5,364 bases of DNA from Parvularculaceae bacterium UBA4496 (GTDB lineage: Bacteria; Pseudomonadota; Alphaproteobacteria; Caulobacterales; Parvularculaceae), in NCBI GenBank assembly GCA_002388885.1, contig DGNI01000124.1:3466-8829 (forward strand), written 5' to 3'. Each line of letters starts with the position of its first letter. The stretch's first letter is position 1. Under the pieces are notes generated by a model, which ran no database searches, was not told the origin of the DNA, and worked only from the letters and a program-made list of their open reading frames with translations. The position numbers and the translations under genes are program-made. This document shows positions 1-4,667 of this stretch, in pieces.

Positions 1-397
1 CGCCGTCGTAGATCGTGAGGCGGTAGCGCTCTGACTGTTCGCCAAGCGGAACCTCACCCTCCCAGCTGTCGCCGCCGGTTCTGGTCCGCCTGATCCACGA
101 AAGCGCGATGTCGCTTCCCTGTCGACGCGCGCGCAAATGTACGGGGCTGAGGGGCGCGAGCCCGCGCGCGTTCATGGTCAGGGACTGTCCGGTAAAATTC
201 TCCGTATCGGGAAGGTCTGCCTCGGGCCCTGCCTGCCAGTTAAATTCAAGCCCGCGCTGGCCGAGGTTGAAATCGATCTGCGTCACCGACGGCGTCAAGA
301 GAACGAACCGTGCGCCGATGCTCGCACCGGCTAATGCTTCCGCCTCGCTGCCCACCTGTCCGCGCAGCAAGCCGGAAAGCGCCCATGCGCCTGACGG

Positions 398-400
398 CTA
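398..400 (-). other. In-frame amber (TAG) stop inside the GTA-type gene
   Basis: The frame reads ...EICQFRDAEL, then TAG, then PSGAWALSGLLRGQ, and stays open for 132 further codons to the window edge. The downstream residues keep family-typical motifs (SGLLRGQ), so the stop interrupts an otherwise continuous coding frame and is not the natural end. The lost residue could be Gln, Trp or another codon one change from TAG. A sequencing error cannot be excluded from the sequence alone. Confidence 0.85.
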
Positions 401-1189
401 CAGCTCTGCATCGCGAAACTGGCAGATCTCCCACCCGCCGCTATCGCTTTGAACGGCGAAGGCGTTCGCGCCGGCGAACACGTCTTCGGCCGCTTTCGAC
501 GACAGGGCGCCGAACAGCAGCCGCACTTCCACGGCGCGCTCGATAAACCGTCCCGAACCGGCGGGCGGCAATGCGGTCTCTAACCGCCCCATCACCGACC
601 GCGCGGGCGCAAGCCCCGCAAGGCTTGGCGCGGCTTCGCCGCTCGACCGGTAAAGCGCGACGCCGCCGGGCCACGGGTCGGCGAACGCGGCGAGCCACGG
701 CGCCGCCTCGTCTGTGGAGCTTGCGAGCAACGGCAAATCCATCAGCGCCCACACCGGCATGGAGAAAACATTCACATCCGCGGGCGGCGCGAACGAGGCC
801 GGGCCCACCGGCGCGTCGTAGACAGCGGGCGCGACGCGCACCAGCGAACAATCGCGGGCGCCCGCATCGTCAATTTCAAGAATGCGGTAGCGCCGCTCCG
901 CACCCAGATCATTCAATATAATCGCGTCGCCAGGCTCAACGGAGAGCGCCGACGGCGGCAGGGAGAATTCGAGATTTTCCCGCATCACCCAGGCGTCGGC
1001 GAGGATCGAGCGGGCGCGCGCTTCGGCTTCCGCCGCCGGGATGACGGCTGCGATGTCGGCGCCCGCCTCGCGGTTGGGCCGTGCGCCGGGGTCGCGCGCT
1101 TCGGCGACGGCGGGCGCAAAATCCTCCTGCTCATCGAAAAAGCCGAGCCGGAACGCGGCGGGCAAATCCGCCTCCTGCGCGAGGCTCAA

Positions 1190-1215
1190 TGAAAACGCGC
1201 CGTCGCGGCGCGCGG
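1190..1215 (-). other. Deletion/frameshift junction inside the GTA-type gene
   Basis: The conserved HWLNGRLG motif ends at about 1215 in one frame, and the post-barrel segment SLAQEADLPAAFRLGF begins at 1189 in a different frame. In family members these two segments are separated by a stretch on the order of a hundred residues. A simple one-base indel would not remove that stretch, so an internal deletion that also changed frame is the best explanation. The in-frame TTG at 1187-1189 could act as a start for the downstream part but has no special support. Confidence 0.75.
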
Positions 1216-1528
1216 CCGAGCCGCCCGTTCAGCCAGTGACCCTTTTCCCAGTTCGCCGTATCGCCCCAGACGTCGGACCGCGCCGGAAAATCCGGGAACG
1301 GCCGCGCATCCCACGCATAAACATACTGCCGCGCCGCATCGACCATGGATGCGCCGTAGACGGACGAAATAGGATTGTTCGCCGCGTCGCGCCAGAAGCT
1401 TGCCTGCGCTTCGATATAGCGCCGCTGGGCGAGGTCGTCGCGATAGCCGGTTGAAAAATACGGCCTTATGTAGCAAGCGCACCAGATAATTCCTCGCATG
1501 TTCGCCCGATGATTTCTAAACTGGTTGC

Positions 1529-1975
1529 ATGAGCGACAAGTTTATCATCTTGGGGCTGAAGACGCGGCGGGCGTCTATCGCTGCTGAGATTGACGAACTT
1601 GATGAGAAGCGCCGCCAGCTACTGAAAAACCTTCGCTCTCTGGACCACACGCTTAAGCTCATGGGCTTCAAGGGCAATCCTGAGTCGATCAAAAGTAAAC
1701 GAAAGTATCGTTCCATGTTCAGACGCGGCGAACTGCGCCGCCTGATATACAACGCCGAGCGCGTTCACGGTTCAGATGCTACCCATAAGAACGTCGCTGC
1801 CTTCATCGTCCGAAAGATGAAGTGGAAAAACGACAGCGAACTTCTGCGCGTTGTTACGATTAAGGTAAGCCAAGCCCGAAGGGATATCAGGCGCAGGCTG
1901 AAGCTGCCTGAGCGCCACGCTGCCAATACCCCTTCCAGCAGCGGCTCACCGGCGCAACCATCAGGTTGCGAATGA
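1529..1975 (+). CDS. Small coiled-coil protein with winged-helix-like C-terminal half, unnamed family; C-terminus probably replaced
   Basis: The product is 148 residues and soluble, with no signal peptide or TM. It starts MSDKFIILGLKTRRASIAAE. Residues about 12-45 are strongly charged with heptad-like leucines (coiled coil), followed by SLDHTLKLMGF and, from about 66, a basic MFRRGELRRLIYNA segment running into helices to about residue 123. This order resembles an alphaproteobacterial family of small accessory proteins that I recognise only as hypothetical. In that family the last helix is followed by a short 'RRG-x-V' strand segment, which is missing here. Instead residues about 119-148 (DIRRRLKLPERHAANTPSSS...) are read antisense through the 3' end of the transposase gene, overlapping it by 89 nt. 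This suggests the true C-terminus was cut by the insertion element at about 1880. The start codon lacks a clear Shine-Dalgarno. A DNA-binding role is possible but not shown. Confidence 0.7.
   Translation: MSDKFIILGLKTRRASIAAEIDELDEKRRQLLKNLRSLDHTLKLMGFKGNPESIKSKRKYRSMFRRGELRRLIYNAERVHGSDATHKNVAAFIVRKMKWKNDSELLRVVTIKVSQARRDIRRRLKLPERHAANTPSSSGSPAQPSGCE
1881..1890 (+). repeat. Candidate left terminal inverted repeat of the IS1595-type element
   Basis: GGGATATCAG lies exactly at the 3' end of the transposase gene, overlapping its TGA stop. It also falls where the coiled-coil gene at 1529 loses resemblance to its family. Location and GGG start fit an IS1595 end. The partner repeat is only weakly matched (GGGGTATGTG on the minus strand at 4222-4231). 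Confidence 0.35.
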
Positions 1976-2867
1976 TGCGGCTCGCCAGTGCCCCGTTGCT
2001 TTCACGGCGATGGTCTTCAAGCCAAGCCGTGTGCGCCGCGTACTGGTGCAGGTAACGGCCCGAAACGTGGTGGTGCTGACCGCCAACCATGCGGCGCAAG
2101 CGCGAGAAGTAGCTCTCCGCTTGGTTCGTGCAAGCGCCGTTGAGCGAGAAGGCTTCCGAGTGGTTGATGCGGTTAACCGGGAATACGGCCTCCAAAATAT
2201 CCCAGTGGCCAGCCTCGTCTGCGTTAAGGCGCGCTGTTGTCTCCAAACGATCAATAGCGAAGTCAACGCCATCGGCTTCGCGGCGCGATACTGTCGTCAA
2301 TGTACGTCCGCCACGCTCACGAAGAGCGACAACTACGCGGCGCTTGCCTGAGCGGTTCGAGCGCAGGCGGCGGTCAATACGCTTCACTTCGCGGTTTGCG
2401 GGGCGCACATAGCCGCCGAAATAGGCACCGTCGATCTCAACGTCATTGTCGAGGATGGTGTCTTTCGTTTCGAGCGCCAGCGCCTCACGGATTTTATGAG
2501 CGAGAACGAAAGCCGTCTTGTACTGGCAGCCAACGTCACGGCTTAATTGAATGGCCGAAATGCCTTTTGCAGCGTTGGCGATAATGCAGATCGCAGCGAG
2601 TAAATCCGTGAACTCCATTTTACGGCTCGCGAAAATGGTTCCGCTCGTTACCGAAAACTGGTGATGGCAGGCTTTGCACTTGAACTTGCGGCGCGTTGAA
2701 ATGTTGTACGCCTCAAAGCCGCCACAACGCGGGCATACCGCCTGCCCTTGTGTCTCCGGCCAGCGGATTTCGCAGAACTTGGCGTAAGCCGCATCCTCTC
2801 CAGCCTTGTAAATGTCCTTGAGTTTCAAGGTTCTGGAAGCGGCTGAAAGTAAGAAATGCTGGCTCAT
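1887..2867 (-). CDS. IS1595-family transposase (ISXO2-like DDE)
   Basis: This 326-residue protein catalyses cut-and-paste or replicative movement of an IS1595-type element. It begins MSQHFLLSAASRTLKLKDIY, a start typical of the family. A zinc ribbon follows (CPRCG at 45-49 and CKACHH at 64-69, Cys45/48/64/67), then QFSVTSGTIFASRKM and the helical segment with QLSRDVGCQYKTAFVLAHKI (107-126). The DDE domain has D146 (EIDGAYFGG), D217 (NADEAGHWD) and E251 (TNQAESYFSRLRRMVGGQHH). It ends near SRCWKGYWQR, where family members normally end, with a nine-residue tail. No frameshift is seen, so the enzyme looks active. I chose ATG at 2865-2867; an in-frame GTG at 2892-2894 lies at or upstream of the predicted transcription start and adds nine non-conserved residues. 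The gene diverges from the DUF6471 gene and converges on the gene at 1529-1975. Confidence 0.95.
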   Translation of the reverse strand: MSQHFLLSAASRTLKLKDIYKAGEDAAYAKFCEIRWPETQGQAVCPRCGGFEAYNISTRRKFKCKACHHQFSVTSGTIFASRKMEFTDLLAAICIIANAAKGISAIQLSRDVGCQYKTAFVLAHKIREALALETKDTILDNDVEIDGAYFGGYVRPANREVKRIDRRLRSNRSGKRRVVVALRERGGRTLTTVSRREADGVDFAIDRLETTARLNADEAGHWDILEAVFPVNRINHSEAFSLNGACTNQAESYFSRLRRMVGGQHHHVSGRYLHQYAAHTAWLEDHRRESNGALASRIIRNLMVAPVSRCWKGYWQRGAQAASACA

Positions 2868-2887
2868 ATCATTAAATCCGATGATGT
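2866..2887. promoter_or_regulatory. Second operator-like dyad over the transposase start (site 2)
   Basis: ATATCAT (2866-2872) and ATGATGT (2881-2887) repeat the half-sites of site 1 with the same 8-nt separation and only one changed base among 14. The site covers the transposase start codon and lies just downstream of the predicted transposase transcription start. A repressor bound at both sites would silence both divergent genes. Equal positions in the two sites are 66 bp apart. Confidence 0.5.
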
Positions 2888-2896
2888 TACACACCG

Positions 2897-2925
2897 TATT
2901 TAATGACTTGTATAACCGCTTTCAA
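2897..2925 (-). promoter_or_regulatory. Predicted sigma70-type promoter of the transposase
   Basis: On the minus strand a -35 TTGAAA (2920-2925) is separated by exactly 17 nt from a TAAATA -10 (2897-2902). The -35 matches the consensus at five of six positions; the -10 is weaker. Transcription would start at about 2890, giving a leader of about 23 nt before the ATG at 2867. This argues against the upstream GTG at 2894 as the start. Confidence 0.5.
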
Positions 2926-2936
2926 GGGTCTATATC
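2908..2936 (+). promoter_or_regulatory. Predicted promoter of the DUF6471/membrane protein pair
   Basis: TTGTAT (2908-2913) and TATATC (2931-2936) are 17 nt apart on the plus strand, placing the transcript start near 2943 and leaving a leader of about 26 nt before the ATG at 2969. The boxes are weak matches to consensus. The -10 box lies inside the perfect dyad at 2932-2953, so binding there would block this promoter. Confidence 0.4.
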
Positions 2937-2953
2937 ATCAAAAGTGATGATAT
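2932..2953. promoter_or_regulatory. Operator-like perfect inverted repeat (site 1)
   Basis: ATATCATCA (2932-2940) and TGATGATAT (2945-2953) are perfect 9-bp inverted arms around a 4-nt centre (AAAG). The site overlaps the predicted -10 and transcription start of the DUF6471 gene. Outer GGGTCT (2926-2931) and AGACCC (2962-2967) are also complementary, though offset by eight nt. The length and symmetry suit a dimeric repressor site. A hairpin in DNA or in the leader RNA is the alternative. Confidence 0.65.
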
Positions 2954-2968
2954 TTATAGGCAGACCCG

Positions 2969-3217
2969 ATGGCGACCAGAAAAAGCGATCCAGTTACCCA
3001 GGAATACGAAACGCTGGCGAAAAATCTCCTTAAAGGCGAATTGAAACGGCGAGGCGTGACATACGCGCAGCTTGCTGAAAAACTCGGCGAAATAGGCGTT
3101 CAGGAAAACGAGCGGAACCTGAACAACAAGATTAGCCGAGGGGGCTTTAGTGCAGCCTTTTTATTGCAATGTCTCAGCGCGCTAGGTTGCTCATCGTTGC
3201 GATTGTCGGATTCCTAG
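2969..3217 (+). CDS. DUF6471 domain protein (small helical, probable DNA-binding regulator)
   Basis: This 82-residue protein has the DUF6471 signature in order: YETLAKNLLKGELKRRGVTY (13-32), AQLAEKLGEIGVQENERNLN (33-52), NKISRGGFSAAFLLQCLSAL (53-72) and a short SLRL end. The predicted fold is a four- or five-helix HTH-like bundle similar to small phage repressors. The family has no established function, and the regulatory role is inference. Supporting context is the short divergent region with two identical-geometry dyads directly upstream. The ATG at 2969 is the only sensible start; the Shine-Dalgarno (AGGCAG near 2957) is weak. The stop codon lies 49 nt inside the next gene. I associate this family with mobile DNA of alphaproteobacteria, but that is recollection and untested here. 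Confidence 0.85.
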   Translation: MATRKSDPVTQEYETLAKNLLKGELKRRGVTYAQLAEKLGEIGVQENERNLNNKISRGGFSAAFLLQCLSALGCSSLRLSDS

Positions 3218-4209
3218 CAATCGCTGGGTTTATGGCCTCGGGAGTATTCTTCGAACCTGATTATTTTTCAGTACCCGGCCAAACGTCCAGCCAAGCCCAA
3301 AGCAACACCCCAGAACACCATGCCAGCGAGAAGCGCGAAGTAACCTGCAACGCGAATTGTCAGGTTACATTCGGGCCGCACAGCGACTCTGACACCCCAA
3401 GTAGCGGCGAGGGCCCCCCAAAGGCCGATTCCAGCAGCAACGCCAACGGTCAAAGCCTTAATGGCCTTGACCTTGAGGCTCAACGGCGAATGGCGCACTG
3501 GGCTATGTTGCTTGCTGGCCTTACCGCTACTGGCCTTGTGTTGCTTGCTGGAACGCTGTGGGAAGCGGCTGAGGCCACACGAGCCGCTAATGCGGCAGCT
3601 GTCGCCTCCCACAAAACGGCGGACGTGACGCGCGACATTGGGGTTAAACAGGCTCGCGCCTACGTTGGAGTTGAGCGCGCGGAGTATGAGGTTTACCCGA
3701 ACTACTTGTTCTTTAGACTCTTTCTTAAAAACTACGGAAACTCTCCCGCTACCTACTGTGAAGCGCAGGCGACCTTGGAGGTCGTCAAATATAAAGTGAG
3801 CGCGGGAGAAAATGCTTTCTCGGAATCCCTCGCGCGCGATATAGAATATCAGCAAGTGATTAGCAGCGGCAAGTTTAGCCCTGTTGGCAGTGTTGTTGCT
3901 GGGGGGCCGGGCGAATGCTTGATGACTTTTAGCCGACGTAAGAGTCTGGCGTGGGAAAATGAGGCCATAAACGACTTCTGTAGCGGGCTTGCTGAGGGCT
4001 CTTTCCGCATAAATCTGAAATGGATCGATGTTTTTGAAGAATCTATCGAGGCTTACGTCATCCTTTACGATAAACCCGAAGAACCCGCTAAACCCAAAAG
4101 CCCTCTCGTCGAGGCTATGACGCCCAAGAAAAAAATCTTGCTCTCCCGCGCGCTGATAATGAGTGAAGCAAAGCCAGCTGGTGCAGACAATAACGGCGAA
4201 AGCACCTAA
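3169..4209 (+). CDS. Two-TM membrane protein of unknown function, passenger of the element
   Basis: The product is 346 residues. TM1 is at about 7-28 (RLLIVAIVGFLAIAGFMASG), followed by a Ser/Asn/Gln-rich hydrophilic loop (29-107) with a Cys60-x3-Cys64 pair. TM2 is at about 109-130 (MAHWAMLLAGLTATGLVLLA), then an Ala-rich helix likely to form a coiled coil (131-160). From QARAYVGVERAEYEV (161) comes a beta-rich domain with LKNYGNSPATYCEA, resembling the 'neutral' sandwich domains of many accessory-region membrane proteins. The likely topology puts the loop in the periplasm and both ends in the cytoplasm. No catalytic motif is seen. The ATG at 3169 lies inside the DUF6471 gene and has no good ribosome site, which suggests translational coupling; the next ATG (3232) would delete TM1. 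Codon choice is more AT-rich than the flanking chromosomal genes. A 318-residue antisense frame overlaps it and is judged a shadow. Confidence 0.8.
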   Translation: MSQRARLLIVAIVGFLAIAGFMASGVFFEPDYFSVPGQTSSQAQSNTPEHHASEKREVTCNANCQVTFGPHSDSDTPSSGEGPPKADSSSNANGQSLNGLDLEAQRRMAHWAMLLAGLTATGLVLLAGTLWEAAEATRAANAAAVASHKTADVTRDIGVKQARAYVGVERAEYEVYPNYLFFRLFLKNYGNSPATYCEAQATLEVVKYKVSAGENAFSESLARDIEYQQVISSGKFSPVGSVVAGGPGECLMTFSRRKSLAWENEAINDFCSGLAEGSFRINLKWIDVFEESIEAYVILYDKPEEPAKPKSPLVEAMTPKKKILLSRALIMSEAKPAGADNNGEST

Positions 4210-4221
4210 TCTAAGGAATTT

Positions 4222-4231
4222 CACATACCCC
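4222..4231 (-). repeat. Candidate right terminal inverted repeat
   Basis: CACATACCCC reads GGGGTATGTG on the minus strand and shares GGG, TAT and the final G with the left candidate GGGATATCAG. It sits 12 bp after the stop of the membrane protein gene, a sensible place for the element to end. No matching 8-bp target duplication flanks the pair. Confidence 0.28.
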
Positions 4232-4232
4232 G

Positions 4233-4252
4233 TTCCCCGACCTTACGGGGAA
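4233..4252 (+). other. Short GC-rich hairpin after the membrane protein gene
   Basis: TTCCCCG (4233-4239) and CGGGGAA (4246-4252) pair perfectly around a six-nt loop ACCTTA. It starts 24 nt after the stop at 4209. No T-run follows, so it is not a classical intrinsic terminator; it could still end or stabilise the transcript. Confidence 0.35.
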
Positions 4253-4306
4253 ACGCAGGCAATCCGGTGAAAATCCCGGCTTGGTGCGTTTGCTCCATAA
4301 GGCCGA

Positions 4307-4332
4307 AGAATTCAACAGAAATGTTGTATTTT
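4307..4332 (+). other. Imperfect hairpin with GAAA loop
   Basis: CAACA (4313-4317) and TGTTG (4322-4326) pair around a GAAA tetraloop. After one mismatch the stem continues with A-T pairs and one G-T pair out to 4307 and 4332. It is AT-rich with a short T stretch on the 3' arm. It may be a weak terminator or chance structure. Confidence 0.25.
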
Positions 4333-4420
4333 CGAAGAGGCGTTTCGCGTTATTGGGGTGAAGTTTTTTACTATCAGACCTGCAATTTTACGACTGCATT
4401 AAGTCCGTGAAAATTCCACC

Positions 4421-4540
4421 CGGTCATTCCGGGGCTGACACCGTCAGAACCCGGCATCGATAATCCGATTTGCGACGTTGTGCATGGGTTGAAGGATTGC
4501 CCCATGGATTCCGGATCGCCTTCGGCGTCCGGAATGACGA
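4421..4540. repeat. Alphaproteobacterial palindromic intergenic repeat
   Basis: The outer arms GTCATTCCGG (4423-4432) and CCGGAATGAC (4529-4538) are exact inverted repeats. Each side also folds on itself. CTGAC (4435-4439) pairs with GTCAG (4443-4447). ATTCCGGA (4508-4515) plus CGCC (4517-4520) pair with GGCG (4524-4527) plus TCCGGAAT (4528-4535) around a TTC loop with one bulged T. GAACCCGGCATC and CATGGATTCCGGATC are recognisable elements of the widespread 'GTCATTCCGGGG ... GAACCCGGAATCCATGGATT' repeat of alphaproteobacterial intergenic regions. The stretch between the hairpins (4455-4500) is degenerate. Such units are usually non-coding and present in many copies per genome. Confidence 0.75.
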
Positions 4541-4645
4541 GCCCACAGTGTGCGCCTCATTTATCCCGAACCCCAACCGCAAACATCAAAAAACAATACC
4601 CGGCTCGGCGATTTCGCGCTAATCTCGGCCCGGTTTCAACATTTC

Positions 4646-4652
4646 AAGGAGG
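4646..4652 (+). promoter_or_regulatory. Ribosome binding site of the redoxin fusion gene, long spacing
   Basis: AAGGAGG is a near-perfect Shine-Dalgarno, but the gap to the ATG at 4668 is 15 nt, longer than the usual 5-9. There is no alternative ATG, GTG or TTG closer in the right frame. The start at 4668 is kept because MGQVFPGDPAPWF is a typical family N-terminus. Confidence 0.5.
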
Positions 4653-4667
4653 GGCGGCCGGGCCTCG

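Larger units (their letters stand above)
1..1466 (-). pseudogene. Decayed GTA-type TIM-barrel tail/baseplate protein (gp15-like), fragment
   Basis: In GTAs and related phages, proteins of this family form the tail-tip or host-contact part of the particle. Reading leftwards on the minus strand, the first block (about 1466 to 1206) contains YFSTGYRDDLAQRRYIEAQ, NNPISSVYGASMVDAARQYV, YAWDARPFPDFP and GHWLNGRLG, all typical of the second half of the GTA TIM-barrel domain. The second block, in another frame (1189 to 401), begins SLAQEADLPAAFRLGF and includes PAVAEARDPG and VRVAPAVYD, typical of the region after the barrel. A third block continues in that same frame past a TAG at 398-400: SGAWALSGLLRGQVGSEAEA ... 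TPSVTQIDFNLGQRGLEFNW ... RYRLTIYDG, open to the window edge. About 100 or more residues usual between blocks 1 and 2 are missing, and everything upstream of the YFSTG motif is gone, so the gene is truncated, deleted and nonsense-mutated. The family assignment is from memory of conserved motifs. The pseudogene call rests on three independent lesions. Confidence 0.86.
1881..4231. mobile_element. IS1595-type element with passenger genes; ends tentative
   Basis: The element is inferred from an intact IS1595-family transposase divergent from two genes (DUF6471 protein and membrane protein) that look like passengers. Both differ visibly from the GC-rich flanks in having more AT-rich codons. The proposed left end is GGGATATCAG at 1881-1890, which contains the transposase stop. 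The proposed right end is CACATACCCC at 4222-4231, whose reverse complement GGGGTATGTG matches the left end at 7 of 10 positions. IS1595 elements normally have terminal repeats starting with GGG and make 8-bp target duplications. The 8 bp outside these ends (AGCCCGAA on the left, GTTCCCCG on the right) do not match, so one or both ends may be wrong, or the element has since been rearranged. An alternative right end is CCGGTGAAAATCCC at 4264-4277. Confidence 0.4.
4210..4667. other. Non-coding gap between the mobile region and the redoxin fusion gene
   Basis: No frame here has start, codon use and conservation that I would call a gene. The gap holds two hairpins (4233-4252, 4307-4332), the palindromic repeat (4421-4540) and a purine-rich ribosome-site-like AAGGAGG (4646-4652). 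The part from about 4290 to 4420 is notably AT-rich and has no recognisable content; it may be decayed mobile DNA. No convincing promoter for the gene at 4668 was found. Confidence 0.6.

Noticed and set aside
1029..1454. Long plus-strand frame (137 residues from 1041) opposite the GTA-type gene
   Set aside because: The minus strand has recognisable family motifs across this stretch; the plus frame is an antisense shadow in GC-rich DNA.
2892..2894. GTG as transposase start (nine extra residues)
   Set aside because: It lies at or upstream of the predicted transcription start, and family members begin MSQHFLLSAA, which is encoded from the ATG at 2867.
4072..4080. AAACCCGAA as a possible copy of the left flank AAGCCCGAA (target duplication)
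   Set aside because: It lies inside the coding sequence of the membrane protein and is not next to any terminal-repeat-like sequence.
3268..4224. 318-residue open frame on the minus strand opposite the membrane protein gene
   Set aside because: It lies almost wholly antisense to 3169-4209, whose product has sensible TM segments, coiled coil and family-like motifs. The antisense product looks like a translated shadow and has no upstream control region of its own.
4246..4285. Stretch resembling part of a cobalamin riboswitch (GGGGAA ... CCGGTGAAAATCC)
   Set aside because: The following conserved CCCGCNACTGT-type segment and the rest of the fold are absent, and no cobalamin-related gene follows. 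It is treated as chance similarity.
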